Shown: positions 19,123-28,120 of the stretch, in pieces
Layout of the letters: the number at the start of each line of letters is the position of its first letter
Numbering within the stretch: position 1 is the first letter of the stretch
Source: Thermodesulfobacterium sp.
GTDB taxonomy: Bacteria; Desulfobacterota; Thermodesulfobacteria; Thermodesulfobacteriales; Thermodesulfobacteriaceae
DNA length: 64,000 bases
Reading direction: 5' to 3'
Assembly (NCBI GenBank): GCA_017656385.1
Contig: JACDNX010000001.1
Location: forward strand, 62,001-126,000
Program-made: the position numbers and the translations under genes
The notes under the pieces: model-generated
The model's input: the letters and a program-made list of their open reading frames with translations, nothing else
Database searches by the model: none
What the model was told of the DNA's origin: nothing

Positions 19123-19737
19123 TTATTCACTTGGGGTTTCTGGAGTTTCTTCTACTTCCTTTTCTGCCTCTTCTTTAGCTTCAGCTACTATAGTAAGAAC
19201 TGTCTCCTCTGGATCATCAAGAATTTTAATCCCTTCAGGAACTTTAATATTTTTAACATGCAAAACATCACCAATATCAAGATTGCTTATATCTACACTT
19301 ATTTTATCAGGAATGGCAGAAGGAAGACATTCTACAGTTAATTCATGCAAAAGAATTTCCAGAATACCACCTTTACTGATTCCTACAGGTTTACCTACAA
19401 ATTCCAGAGGAACATCTATAGAAATGGTTTCTTTTTCGTGTACAGCAAGAAAATCAATATGAATGATTTTATCTGTAATAGGATGCGTCTGATACTCCTT
19501 TAAAAGTGCCTGGACTTTTGTTAATTCACCATTGTTTAATTGTAAAGTAAAGAGAATGGTTTCCCCTTTGTGTTTTATTAATATACTTTCTAATTCATTC
19601 GCTTTTACAGCAATGGGTAGAGGCTGAAAGCGTGGTCCGTAAACAATAGCAGGAATTAATCCCTGTTTTCTCAATTTTTTGCAATACTCCTTACCCGTTT
19701 TCTCTCTTTTAATAGCACTTAGTATAACCTGTTTCAT
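19123..19737 (-). CDS. rplY: 50S ribosomal protein L25, CTC/TL5 form
   Basis: A 204-residue member of the L25/TL5/CTC family that binds 5S rRNA. The N-terminal domain has IPAIVYGPRFQPLPIAV and ITDKIIHIDFLAV. The C-terminal TL5 extension has IDVPLEFVGKPVGISKGGIL and continues to an acidic tail. A strong AGGAGGTGAG ribosome binding site precedes the ATG. It lies between prs and pth, a common order in bacteria with the long form. Confidence 0.96.
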   Translation of the reverse strand: MKQVILSAIKREKTGKEYCKKLRKQGLIPAIVYGPRFQPLPIAVKANELESILIKHKGETILFTLQLNNGELTKVQALLKEYQTHPITDKIIHIDFLAVHEKETISIDVPLEFVGKPVGISKGGILEILLHELTVECLPSAIPDKISVDISNLDIGDVLHVKNIKVPEGIKILDDPEETVLTIVAEAKEEAEKEVEETPETPSE

Positions 19738-19759
19738 TTTCTCTCACCTCCTGTATTTT

Positions 19760-20707
19760 TTAAATAAATAGAGAACTTATAGACTCATCAGTATGAATTC
19801 TTTTTATAGCTTCCCCCAAAAGATTAGCAACAGATAAAACTTTTATTTTTCCGAGCTCTTTAGATTCATCTCTTAAGGGGATGGTGTCACTTACGAATAG
19901 AGCTTTTAAAGAAGACTTTTTGATTTTCTCTACAGCATTTCCTGAAAGTACGGGATGAGTAGCCATTCCATAAACTTCAATAGCCCCTCTTTCCATTATG
20001 GCATCCGCTGCCTGACACATAGTTCCTGCAGTATCTATCATGTCATCTATAATAATAGCCACCTTGTTTTTTACATCACCTACAATATTCATTACAGCAC
20101 TTTCATTTGGTCTTTCTCTTCTTTTATCCACTATAGCAATTCCTGCGTTTAACCTTTTAGCATATTCTCTTGCTCTTTCAACTCCTCCTGCATCTGGAGA
20201 AACAATAATGATGTCATTATTGGGGAAGCTTTCCTTTATATGTTTAAGAAAAACAGGTAAAGCATATAGGTGATCAACAGGAATATCAAAAAATCCTTGA
20301 ATTTGCCCTGCGTGTAGATCCATAGTAAGAACTCTTCTTGCACCTGCGGTAACTATTAAATTGGCAATCAGCTTAGCAGAAATAGGGGTTCTGGGAGCTG
20401 TTTTTCTGTCCTGTCTCGCATATCCATAATAGGGAACTACTGCAGTAATTCTTCTTGCAGAGGCTCGGCGAGCAGCATCAACCATAATAAGAAGTTCCAT
20501 TAAATGCTCATTAACAGGAGGACACGTGGGCTGAATAATGAAAACATCAGCACCTCTTATGTTTTCTTTTATTTCCACAAAAATTTCTCCATCGCTAAAT
20601 CTTTTAATTATGCATTCTCCCAAAGGTATGTTTAAATAATCACAAATTTTTTTAGCAAGTTCTAAATTAGCAGTTCCTGAAAAGACTTTAAACTGGTTTA
20701 TAGGCAT
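19760..20707 (-). CDS. prs: Ribose-phosphate pyrophosphokinase
   Basis: A 315-residue PRPP synthetase. Diagnostic segments are [34 protein letters not shown] with the catalytic loop residues, [18 protein letters not shown], and the PRPP loop [15 protein letters not shown]. It supplies PRPP for purine, pyrimidine, histidine and tryptophan synthesis. Its place between ispE and rplY is the usual one. The length is normal. Confidence 0.98.
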   Translation of the reverse strand: MPINQFKVFSGTANLELAKKICDYLNIPLGECIIKRFSDGEIFVEIKENIRGADVFIIQPTCPPVNEHLMELLIMVDAARRASARRITAVVPYYGYARQDRKTAPRTPISAKLIANLIVTAGARRVLTMDLHAGQIQGFFDIPVDHLYALPVFLKHIKESFPNNDIIIVSPDAGGVERAREYAKRLNAGIAIVDKRRERPNESAVMNIVGDVKNKVAIIIDDMIDTAGTMCQAADAIMERGAIEVYGMATHPVLSGNAVEKIKKSSLKALFVSDTIPLRDESKELGKIKVLSVANLLGEAIKRIHTDESISSLFI

Positions 20708-20728
20708 GAGATACCCCCCTCTTAAAAA

Positions 20729-21562
20729 TTATTCCCAATTTTTAACCAGAAATATATTACAATCCTTTATAAGCAATTTTAAGTATTTATAAATAAAAAA
20801 GGGTGCATCACCGTCAAATACAGCAAAAATAGAAGGTCCTGTTCCACTTAAACTTACTGCAGAGGCTCCCAAATTTTTTAAAGTTTCTTTATATTTCTGT
20901 AAAATTTTATATTTTTTAAAAACTAATGGTTCAAAATCATTAATAAGTCCCTGGGGTTGATACCAGGGAGGGATTTCGCTCGTATAATAAATCGGATTTT
21001 TTGATTTTGTCAATCCCAAATTTTCATAAGCCCATTTGGTGCTAATCTGAAAATTGGGAGATATCAGAACATACCAGGCAGAAAAATTAGGAAAAGGATT
21101 AAGCTCATCCCCTATTCCTTTACCTATGGCAGATGGATAGGGAGTTAGAAAAAAGGTAACATCAGCTCCCAGAGTTTTAGCTAATGGATAAAGATTTTCT
21201 ACTTTTATACCATAAAGATAAGCCAATCCCTTAAGGACAGAGGCTGCATTACTACTGCCACCTCCTAATCCTGCACAAATGGGTATTGTCTTTTTTACTT
21301 TTATAGCCACATCTTCTTTGATATTAAAGTTTTTTTTAAAAAGTTTATAAGCTTTATAAACTAAATTCTCTTCTAAAGGTATAGGGACATTACAGAAGAA
21401 TTCCAGAGAGAAACTTCTAACTCCCCTTCTTATTTCAATTTCATCAAAAAGATCAATTTTTTGAAAGATAGTATATATTTCGTGATAGTTGTCTTTTCTT
21501 TTTTTTAAGACCTGAAGAGTGAGATTAATTTTTGCAGGAGAAAGGATGAAATAATTTTTCAT
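20729..21562 (-). CDS. ispE: 4-(cytidine 5'-diphospho)-2-C-methyl-D-erythritol kinase
   Basis: A 277-residue GHMP kinase of the MEP isoprenoid pathway. It has AKINLTLQVLKKRKDNYHE at the N-terminus, the ATP-binding PICAGLGGGSSNAA loop, and LSGTGPSIFAVF near the C-terminus. The MEP pathway is supported by dxr elsewhere in this window (50054-51211). It sits directly before prs in the same minus-strand operon. Confidence 0.96.
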   Translation of the reverse strand: MKNYFILSPAKINLTLQVLKKRKDNYHEIYTIFQKIDLFDEIEIRRGVRSFSLEFFCNVPIPLEENLVYKAYKLFKKNFNIKEDVAIKVKKTIPICAGLGGGSSNAASVLKGLAYLYGIKVENLYPLAKTLGADVTFFLTPYPSAIGKGIGDELNPFPNFSAWYVLISPNFQISTKWAYENLGLTKSKNPIYYTSEIPPWYQPQGLINDFEPLVFKKYKILQKYKETLKNLGASAVSLSGTGPSIFAVFDGDAPFFIYKYLKLLIKDCNIFLVKNWE

Positions 21563-21571
21563 AATTAAAAG

Positions 21572-21844
21572 CTATTCAACCAATTTCAAGAACTTTATTT
21601 TGAGCTCGTAAATGATGCTTTGTAAAAGTTTTTCTTCATCTGCAGAAAGATTGCCCTTTGTTTTTTCTTTTAGCATTTCCAGAGTGTCTATGGTTTGTTT
21701 AGCAAGAGTTAAATTGACCTGCTTTTTATTAGTTATAGGATCAGGAATTTCTCCCAAATGAACTAAAGCAGCGGTATTTAAAGAAAGGATAAAAGTACTA
21801 AAAGTTATGAGATTGGAAAAAAGTTCATCATGTTCTTTACTCAT
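21572..21844 (-). CDS. DUF1844 family protein
   Basis: A 90-residue protein with the DUF1844 pattern: LFSNLITFSTFILSLNTAALVHLGE at the start, the PDP-type loop (PDPITNKKQVNLTLAKQTID) and a helical C-terminus with LSADEEKLLQSIIYELK. Function is unknown. Members sit next to housekeeping genes in deltaproteobacteria and thermophiles, as here between the FmdB-type gene and ispE. Confidence 0.82.
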   Translation of the reverse strand: MSKEHDELFSNLITFSTFILSLNTAALVHLGEIPDPITNKKQVNLTLAKQTIDTLEMLKEKTKGNLSADEEKLLQSIIYELKIKFLKLVE

Positions 21845-21846
21845 AA

Positions 21847-22215
21847 TTACTTCACCTTTTTCTTGGTTACTATAAGCTCAGTTTTACACAAATAACCACC
21901 TTTTACAGGTTTTCTTTCTGCTAAATTATCGTAAAGTTTTTTAACTTTATCAGTAGGATAAAATTCCTTAGCTTTTTCTAAAAAGCGTTTTGCATCTTTA
22001 ACTTTTCCGTCTATCAAATAATCCCTTGCTCTTTTTAAAATAGCTTTTTCTCTTTCTGACACCCTTGCATTTTTATCTTGAAATCCAAACACAGAAGGCA
22101 ATTTTATTACATAGTTAGAATTACACCTCGGACAGGGCGGAAAATCCTCTCCTATTTTTTGTAGAGTTTCAAAAATTTCTCCACAGGCTTCACATTTAAA
22201 TTCATAAATAGGCAT
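21847..22215 (-). CDS. FmdB-family zinc ribbon protein
   Basis: A 122-residue protein whose first 42 residues form the FmdB regulatory zinc ribbon: MPIYEFKCEACGEIFE with CEAC, then CPRC, followed by a short hydrophobic stretch. The rest is helical and charged and contains what may be a tetratricopeptide-like helix pair (residues 60-105). The role is unknown; some family members regulate amidase or formamidase genes. It is the first gene of the minus-strand operon and appears to be translated from a leaderless mRNA. Confidence 0.8.
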   Translation of the reverse strand: MPIYEFKCEACGEIFETLQKIGEDFPPCPRCNSNYVIKLPSVFGFQDKNARVSEREKAILKRARDYLIDGKVKDAKRFLEKAKEFYPTDKVKKLYDNLAERKPVKGGYLCKTELIVTKKKVK

Positions 22216-22221
22216 GTTTTT

Positions 22222-22243
22222 ATTATAATATTTATTTTAAACT
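22222..22243 (-). promoter_or_regulatory. Sigma-70 type promoter giving a leaderless fmdB-type mRNA
   Basis: On the minus strand a perfect TATAAT (22227-22222) lies exactly six bases before the ATG at 22215, so the expected +1 is the A of the start codon. A TTGTAA -35 box is 16 bases further upstream. There is no ribosome binding site in the space available. This is one of three promoters in the window with that geometry. Confidence 0.6.
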
Positions 22244-22337
22244 TTACAATAAACCGTAAAACCTTTTAAGCACCTTTCAAATTTATCAAATTGCTTTATA
22301 CTAATCAGAATTAAAAAATAGAGAAGCCGGATAAAAA

Positions 22338-23387
22338 ATGTTCAAATACTTAGGGAATTGGATATTATTAACTTTTGTATTAATTATATTTATATTTTTT
22401 GTTTACTTGCTGAGTCCTTTATTTTACATCTTTTGCTGGGCAGCTATTTTGGCTTTTTTTATCTATCCAATTTATAAGTTTGTCAATTTAAAATTTAGAA
22501 ATCATAAGAGAATTTCTGCAATTTTTGTAATAGTGAGTTTCCTGTTATTCATAATAATTCCCTTTAGTTTAATATTATTAAATTTATATTCACAAACGCT
22601 TTCGTTTTTAGAAACTTTGAAACCACTTACTCAAAAAGATCTAACAGAGTTTATTGAGAGCTTAAAGAAATATCCTCATATTTATCCTTTAATTTCCAAG
22701 ATTCTTAATCAGATTCAACCATATCTTCCCCAGATTCAAGAAAGATTTGTCCAATTTGTTTCAAATTTGTTTCAAGGTGGATTTAAGTTTTTAAAAGATT
22801 TTGTTAAGTTTCTTTTTTCTTTTGGTTTTCAGCTGGCGTTTACTTTGATTGCTTTATATTATTTCTTAATTGATGGTGAAAAATTTTTAAATGAAATAAT
22901 TGCTCTTATTCCAGGAGAAAAAGAAGAAAAAGAAAAAATTTTACAGAAAGTTTCTCTTATTTTAAAGGGGGTTTTGTATGGAAATATTTTAACAGGAATT
23001 ATACAAGGTTTTTTGGCATTTCTTATATATTTTATATTAGGTATTCCTCAGTATTTACTTTGGGCTTTTCTCACTGTGATAGCATCTTTTATACCGGTTT
23101 TTGGAACAGGTCTAATCTGGGGGCCTATCATTATATACTTACTAATTATTGGTAGTTACATAAAAGCATTTATTCTATTTCTTTGCGCTATACTGCTCAT
23201 TGCTCAGGTTGACAACTTTTTAAAACCCCTTCTTATTGGAGAAAAAACCAAAATTCACAACCTTCTCATATTCTTTTCCGTTCTTGGAGGTCTTGTTAAA
23301 TTTGGTGCTTTGGGACTATTTCTTGGTCCAGTAATTCTCGGTTTTGTTCTTTCAATAATAGAAATATATAAAATAAAAGTTCTTTAG
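22338..23387 (+). CDS. AI-2E family transporter
   Basis: A 349-residue membrane protein with eight or so predicted helices, of the TqsA/PerM (AI-2 exporter) family. Typical segments are FFVYLLSPLFYIFCWAAILAF-like helices at the start, LYYFLIDGEKF, ALIPGEKEEKEKI, GNILTGIIQGFLAFLIYF, LTVIASFIPVFGTGLIWGP and the C-terminal FLGPVILGF. Substrates in the family vary (autoinducer-2, Na+/H+ exchange), so no substrate is assigned. It is followed eight bases later by mutM. Confidence 0.88.
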   Translation: MFKYLGNWILLTFVLIIFIFFVYLLSPLFYIFCWAAILAFFIYPIYKFVNLKFRNHKRISAIFVIVSFLLFIIIPFSLILLNLYSQTLSFLETLKPLTQKDLTEFIESLKKYPHIYPLISKILNQIQPYLPQIQERFVQFVSNLFQGGFKFLKDFVKFLFSFGFQLAFTLIALYYFLIDGEKFLNEIIALIPGEKEEKEKILQKVSLILKGVLYGNILTGIIQGFLAFLIYFILGIPQYLLWAFLTVIASFIPVFGTGLIWGPIIIYLLIIGSYIKAFILFLCAILLIAQVDNFLKPLLIGEKTKIHNLLIFFSVLGGLVKFGALGLFLGPVILGFVLSIIEIYKIKVL

Positions 23388-23395
23388 TAGTTTTT

Positions 23396-24214
23396 ATGCC
23401 CGAGCTTCCTGAAGTAGAGACCATCAAAAGAGGTTTAAAAAGGAAGTTAATAGGTCAAAAATTGAAAAATATTGAAATTTTTGATAGTAACTACCTTTTA
23501 AAAAATAAAGTTAAAAATTTAAATATAATAGTTGGAGAAAAACTTTCTTCGATTAAAAGAAAGGGGAAATACATAATTTTCTTTTTTGAAAAAAATCTAC
23601 TTCTTTTTCATTTAGGTTTGACAGGATATTTCCTCTTTATTGAGAAAAATGAATTAGATAAGGGAAAAAAGCATATTATACTAATTTTTGAATTTGAAAA
23701 AGACAGATTGGGCTACTTTGATATAAGAAAATTTGGAAAAATTAAAAAAGTAAAAGTTGAAGAATTTTCAACTCTCAAAGAATTGAAAAAGCTCGGTAAA
23801 GATGCTTTAGAAATAAATTTAGATGAGTTTAAAAGCATATTTTGGCAAAGAAATAGGGGTGTTAAAAATTTGCTGATGGATCAGAAAGTTATATCAGGCT
23901 TGGGGAATATTTATGTAAATGAACTCCTTTTTAGAGCTAAAATAAATCCATTTAAGAAATCCAGAGATCTTAGAGAAGAAGAGATAGAAAGGTTATTTTT
24001 TCAGATGAAAAGCTTGCTTGGAGAAGCTATAGATTTAAAGGGATCTTCAATAAAAAATTATATAGATACTGAAGGTAAAAAAGGAGAATTTCAAAAAACT
24101 TTTTTAGTTTATGGCAAAAAAGGTTTTTCTTGTCCCAGATGTGGAAATGATTTAAAATATCAAAAAATAGCTCAAAGAGGAACATTTTATTGTCCGAAAT
24201 GTCAATCCCTCTAA
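23396..24214 (+). CDS. mutM: Formamidopyrimidine-DNA glycosylase
   Basis: A 272-residue base-excision repair enzyme for oxidised purines. It begins MPELPEVETI, so Pro2 and Glu3 form the catalytic N-terminus after Met removal. The helix-two-turn-helix region VISGLGNIYVNELLF and the C-terminal zinc finger (Cys246, Cys249, Cys266, Cys269) are intact. SSIKNYIDTEGKKGEFQ is the expected segment before the finger. It lies eight bases after the AI-2E gene. Confidence 0.96.
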   Translation: MPELPEVETIKRGLKRKLIGQKLKNIEIFDSNYLLKNKVKNLNIIVGEKLSSIKRKGKYIIFFFEKNLLLFHLGLTGYFLFIEKNELDKGKKHIILIFEFEKDRLGYFDIRKFGKIKKVKVEEFSTLKELKKLGKDALEINLDEFKSIFWQRNRGVKNLLMDQKVISGLGNIYVNELLFRAKINPFKKSRDLREEEIERLFFQMKSLLGEAIDLKGSSIKNYIDTEGKKGEFQKTFLVYGKKGFSCPRCGNDLKYQKIAQRGTFYCPKCQSL

Positions 24215-24227
24215 GCTATTTTTTCAA

Positions 24228-24251
24228 AGATTTATTTTTTTTGATAAATCT
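24228..24251 (+). terminator. Weak hairpin after mutM
   Basis: An eight-base-pair inverted repeat (AGATTTAT and ATAAATCT, with an eight-base T-rich loop) lies shortly after the mutM stop. It is all A/T apart from one G-C pair and is followed by a mixed T-rich stretch, so it is a weak candidate terminator only. Confidence 0.28.
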
Positions 24252-24272
24252 GCAATTTTCTTTAAAAAAAAC

Positions 24273-24300
24273 TTGACAAAAATTGAGAAATCTTTATAAA
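24273..24300 (+). promoter_or_regulatory. Sigma-70 type promoter of hup
   Basis: TTGACA (24273-24278) and TATAAA (24295-24300) are separated by 16 bases. The expected start is near 24307, leaving a leader of about 30 bases that includes a strong AGGAGGG ribosome binding site before the ATG at 24339. Confidence 0.75.
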
Positions 24301-24338
24301 AAATAAAAATAAGAAAAACTCAATAAAAGGAGGGCAGT

Positions 24339-24617
24339 ATGAATAAGGCAGAATTAGTAAAAAGAATGGCAGAAATTGCAGAAGTACCCAAAGCAGCTGC
24401 AGAAAAACTTTTGGATGCTTTTATGAAGGCTGTTGAAGAAGCAATTTCTAAAGGGGATAAGGTTGTATTGGTAGGATTTGGAAGTTTCCAGGTGACTAAA
24501 AGAGCTGCAAGGGAAGGAAGAAATCCAAGAACTGGTAAACCTATTAAGATTCCTGCCAAAAAGGTAGTAAAGTTTAAACCCGGTAAAAAACTTGAAGAAG
24601 CTGCTAAAAAAAGCTAA
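24339..24617 (+). CDS. hup: HU/IHF-family DNA-binding protein
   Basis: A 92-residue histone-like protein beginning MNKAELVKRMAEIAEV. It contains the HU core VGFGSFQVTKRAAREGRNPRTGKPI and ends with a lysine-rich tail. It dimerises and bends DNA in the nucleoid. The ribosome binding site is near-perfect and the gene has its own promoter and a candidate terminator, so it is probably monocistronic and well expressed. Confidence 0.97.
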   Translation: MNKAELVKRMAEIAEVPKAAAEKLLDAFMKAVEEAISKGDKVVLVGFGSFQVTKRAAREGRNPRTGKPIKIPAKKVVKFKPGKKLEEAAKKS

Positions 24618-24635
24618 TTGAATTTTTTATCTTTA

Positions 24636-24662
24636 AAGCGGGGAAGACTTTCTTCCCCGCTT
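24636..24662 (+). terminator. Terminator hairpin between convergent hup and the 840-residue protein gene
   Basis: A 12-base-pair inverted repeat built on GCGGGGAAGA (24638-24647) and TCTTCCCCGC (24651-24660) with a three-base CTT loop. It lies between the hup stop and the stop of the convergent gene at 24696. It is followed on the plus strand by TAAATTATTTT, a moderate T-rich tract, so it probably ends hup transcription and may also help from the other side. Confidence 0.75.
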
Positions 24663-24695
24663 AAATTATTTTAGTACTCTAAATTTTTAACTTCT

Positions 24696-27218
24696 TCAGA
24701 AGTTAAAAAAAACCGCTTTAAAGTTTGAAATTTTTCTTCTTTTTAAATAGTGAGGTAGTCTCCAGTTGTGCGTAAGAAAATCTTTTTTGGTTATTACAAC
24801 CATTTGATAGTTTTTAAATAATTTTAGGAAATTTTTAATATTTTCTGCTAAATTTTCTACCTTTAAAACTTGGGCTTCATAAAAATTTTCAAAATTAAAT
24901 TTCTGGAAATTTTCATAAGATTTAAATAGTGAGTATAAATATTCTTTATAAAGTGGATTTAAAAGATCTATCTCAGGTAACTTGTGAACATCTTCTTGGG
25001 AAAGTCCTTTTAATCCATTAGTTAAAACCTTTGATACTAATTTAGAATCAGTTCCTATAGCAAAAACTTTAACCTTTTTTGCCTTAGCCCAATTTATCAA
25101 TTTTAAAGTATTTATGGCATTGAAATTTTCTATGCCTTTTAATTTTTTTTCTAACTGAGTTTCTGAGAGTTTGTTTTTAAAATAGTCTTCCAGAATTTCC
25201 TGAAAAGAAGGTGGTAGATCCAGTAATAAGAGAATATGGTTGTTAAAATTATAAATATTTTCAACAAAATCTTTATAAAATTCTTTACAAGCTGAAGTTT
25301 TATTGTCTATTCCAACTAAGATTATTTGAGAATTAATTAAATTTAAAGCTAACTTTCTTAGTGAAATATTTATTTTTGCACATTTTTCCGTAGAAAAAGG
25401 ATTTATAAAGACAGGGATACCTTCGCAGGGATGGTCTTTTCTTTTAAAAATAATTTTTTGAGATTGGATGTATATTTCTGAATACATATCTAAGGATTTC
25501 AGATTTTCTAAACCTGCTTCTAAATCTTTCTCAGAAAAGGCATATAAATAGGCTATACCATATTTAGGATTAGAAGGATTGGGTATAACCTTCAAATAAA
25601 AACCTTTTTCAGGAGAAGCAAATTGCCAGGGAATAGGAGATGTATGTAAATAAATTATGTTTCGCGATTTATTGGAGAGATTGGGAACATTTAGAGATGT
25701 GAAAGATAGCTCATAACCAATATTTCTGAAGTAATTAATAAATTTCCTATAAATTGGGAAATTAAATTTGCTGACAATTAGTGTGCCTGGAGAATGAAAA
25801 ATTCTGGCTATACAATTTGGAATTTCATTAAAATCTAAATTTCTCCAAAGCATATACTCGGGATCAAGGTACAAAACCTCTGGTTTGCCTTTAACAGAAA
25901 TGTGAAAATCTTGTTTTGCATTTTCAAGTTTTAAAAGAAAAGATTGGATGCCATTTTCTGTTTTAACTTTAAGATGGACAGGAATTGATTTAATGAAGTT
26001 TTCAAAAGGAGGGTTTACCTTAAGGGTTAACTCTATCAGATAAGAATTTTTTTCTTCTTTAACGGATTTAATTTCAGTCTTTAAATTTAGTTTTTTAAAC
26101 TCGGAGTAAGGAAATATGAAATTTTTAAATTCTGGATGGCTTTTTTTGATTGAGCTTAGGAAATCTTCCCATGTTTTAAAGCTAAAAATGTTATTTTCAT
26201 AAAAATTTCTAAAAAGGTTTATAAACCTCTCTTCACCTATATTTTGGGACAGAAACAATAAATAAAAGAAAGCTTTTGTTTCCTTTGTGGGAAAAGAAAG
26301 TTTTAATTTTCTAAAAAGTTTCTTGTCTTCAGCAAGTTGATAATCTATTAAATAGGTAATTAATCCTTCCTTTATTTCCTCGTTTTTAAGAAATAGTGCC
26401 TCTTCCAGTTTCTTTTCTGCAAGATAATGTAAAAGTTGTTTTGAATTGTTTAAGATTGGAGAGCTGATGAATAAGACATTTGAGAAGCTTTTGGTGTATG
26501 AAAGATTATCAGGAGTAACAAAAATATAAAGTTTTCTAAAAGGATATATAGAGCCTCCTATGTTTTCTAAAAAATGAAAATTCGTTTTAAGAGTTTTAAA
26601 AAGATTTTTGAAGTCTTGATAAGTAGGAGAATTAAGTGTGGAAAGATAGTAAAACTCAATATTCAGGTTTTTATGAAAAAATTTAATCTTTTTTAACTTA
26701 GATGTAGTCATAATTATACAGGGTTTTAAAATCGGTTTTCTAATTTTAAAAGTGTAAAATAAAAAATTTCTGGTTTTTTTTATTTCTATCTCTTCAGATG
26801 GAATAAAAATTTCTATGTTTTGGAAAGGTCTGGGAATTTTGAGGGTTATTTTATAGATAAAAGGTTTGTCAGGATAAGGGAAAGGAGGATGTATAATTGT
26901 AATAGGTAAAACCCAGGGATTAACAGATTTTTCAAAAGCTATATATAAGCTACTTCTCTCTTTTGTATTAAAAATTTTTAAAACACCTTTTTTTTCAAGT
27001 GATACCACATTAGAAGATGTTTTAATATTTTTTATTGAAAGGTTAGAAGTTATAAGTTTATACTCTTTTTGGGAATTCAGTTTGGTAAAAACTTCTCCTC
27101 TGAGGAGATTTAATTTGGGATAAAATTCTAAGTTTATTTTAAGGGAAAGAGGAGCAGAAAAGGAAAATTCAGGAAAAAAAAGTATCAATATCAATAAAAA
27201 AGAAACAAAAAAAACCAT
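24696..27218 (-). CDS. Exported protein: degenerate M1-peptidase-like plus degenerate ChaN-like domain
   Basis: An 840-residue protein with a hydrophobic signal peptide (likely cut near residue 22, FSFSA). Residues 25-400 resemble an M1 aminopeptidase: a beta-rich N-terminal domain, then a helical region with HYLAEKKLEEALF and EGLITYLIDYQL where M1 enzymes have HExxH and the EGxAxY segment. The HExxH motif itself is absent. Residues about 625-840 align by eye with ChaN/DUF399: LLLLDLPPSFQ, GLKGLSQEDVHKLPEIDLLNPLYKEYL, NFYEAQVLKVENLAENI and LTHNWRLPHYL. The ChaN histidine-bearing segments are replaced (VGIDNKTSA, VVITKKDFLTH). Function is unknown; both halves look catalytically inactive. It is a lone gene between hup and purQ. 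Confidence 0.6.
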   Translation of the reverse strand: MVFFVSFLLILILFFPEFSFSAPLSLKINLEFYPKLNLLRGEVFTKLNSQKEYKLITSNLSIKNIKTSSNVVSLEKKGVLKIFNTKERSSLYIAFEKSVNPWVLPITIIHPPFPYPDKPFIYKITLKIPRPFQNIEIFIPSEEIEIKKTRNFLFYTFKIRKPILKPCIIMTTSKLKKIKFFHKNLNIEFYYLSTLNSPTYQDFKNLFKTLKTNFHFLENIGGSIYPFRKLYIFVTPDNLSYTKSFSNVLFISSPILNNSKQLLHYLAEKKLEEALFLKNEEIKEGLITYLIDYQLAEDKKLFRKLKLSFPTKETKAFFYLLFLSQNIGEERFINLFRNFYENNIFSFKTWEDFLSSIKKSHPEFKNFIFPYSEFKKLNLKTEIKSVKEEKNSYLIELTLKVNPPFENFIKSIPVHLKVKTENGIQSFLLKLENAKQDFHISVKGKPEVLYLDPEYMLWRNLDFNEIPNCIARIFHSPGTLIVSKFNFPIYRKFINYFRNIGYELSFTSLNVPNLSNKSRNIIYLHTSPIPWQFASPEKGFYLKVIPNPSNPKYGIAYLYAFSEKDLEAGLENLKSLDMYSEIYIQSQKIIFKRKDHPCEGIPVFINPFSTEKCAKINISLRKLALNLINSQIILVGIDNKTSACKEFYKDFVENIYNFNNHILLLLDLPPSFQEILEDYFKNKLSETQLEKKLKGIENFNAINTLKLINWAKAKKVKVFAIGTDSKLVSKVLTNGLKGLSQEDVHKLPEIDLLNPLYKEYLYSLFKSYENFQKFNFENFYEAQVLKVENLAENIKNFLKLFKNYQMVVITKKDFLTHNWRLPHYLKRRKISNFKAVFFNF

Positions 27219-27248
27219 AAGAAGTCAAATTTTTGAAAAATAAAATTT

Positions 27249-27277
27249 TTGAAATATAATAACAGAGTTACTATACT
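27249..27277 (+). promoter_or_regulatory. Sigma-70 type promoter of purQ-tatC
   Basis: TTGAAA (27249-27254) and TATACT (27272-27277) are separated by 17 bases. Transcription would begin near 27284, leaving a short leader with an AAAGG ribosome binding site ahead of the ATG at 27308. Confidence 0.6.
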
Positions 27278-27307
27278 AAGGAAATCCGTTTTTGTAAAGG
27301 AATATAT

Positions 27308-28120
27308 ATGAAAAAAGTCAAAGTTATGGTTCTTTGGGGATATGGGATAAATTGTGAGGTAGAAACTGCTTATGCTTTTAAAATCTCTGGAGCAGACCCT
27401 GAGATAGTTCATTTATCTGAGATTTTTCTGGGAGGAAAAAGGATTACTGATTATCAAATCTTATGTTTTCCTGGGGGGTTTTTGGATGGAGATCATTTAG
27501 GTAGTGCTCAGGCATGTGCTCATCGTTTTAGATTTCTTAAGATTCAAAAGAAAATTTCTCTCTGGGAAGAATTAATAAAATTTTTAGACCAGGGAGGTCT
27601 TATAATTGGAATATGTAATGGTTTTCAACTTTTGGTAAAAATGGGGTTACTTCCTGGAGGTCATTACTTTGGAAAGAGGAGGGTTTCTCTTACTTATAAT
27701 GATTCAGGTAAATTTGAAGATAGATGGGTTTATGTTAGAGTAAATCCTAATACTCCCTGTATTTTTTTAAAAGGACTTGAAGAGCTTTATCTTCCTGTCA
27801 GACACGGAGAAGGCAAATTTGTAGCTGAAAATAAAGAAATTTTGGAAGAACTAAAAAAAAATAACCAGATTGCTCTTCAATATATGGATCCTGAAACCAG
27901 AGAACCTACTTTTAAATATCCTTTTAATCCTAATGGTTCTCAGGAAGCTATAGCAGGGATATGTGATCCTTCAGGTAGGATATTTGGACTTATGCCTCAT
28001 CCAGAGGCTTTTAATCATTGGACAAATCATCCTCGCTGGACCAGAGAGAAAAACAGGATAGCTCAAGGTCTTTATATTTTTAAAAATGCTGTGAAATGGG
28101 TTAAGGAAAATATTCTTTGA
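27308..28120 (+). CDS. purQ: Phosphoribosylformylglycinamidine synthase, glutaminase subunit
   Basis: A 270-residue class I glutamine amidotransferase for the fourth step of purine synthesis. It has VMVLWGYGINCEVETAYAF, the CFPGGFLDGDHLGSA segment, the nucleophile in GICNGFQLL, and HPEAF for the His/Glu dyad. At 270 residues it is longer than the classic bacterial PurQ (about 230) and resembles the longer form found in some thermophiles. It normally works with PurL and PurS, which are not in this window. It is followed immediately by tatC. Confidence 0.93.
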   Translation: MKKVKVMVLWGYGINCEVETAYAFKISGADPEIVHLSEIFLGGKRITDYQILCFPGGFLDGDHLGSAQACAHRFRFLKIQKKISLWEELIKFLDQGGLIIGICNGFQLLVKMGLLPGGHYFGKRRVSLTYNDSGKFEDRWVYVRVNPNTPCIFLKGLEELYLPVRHGEGKFVAENKEILEELKKNNQIALQYMDPETREPTFKYPFNPNGSQEAIAGICDPSGRIFGLMPHPEAFNHWTNHPRWTREKNRIAQGLYIFKNAVKWVKENIL

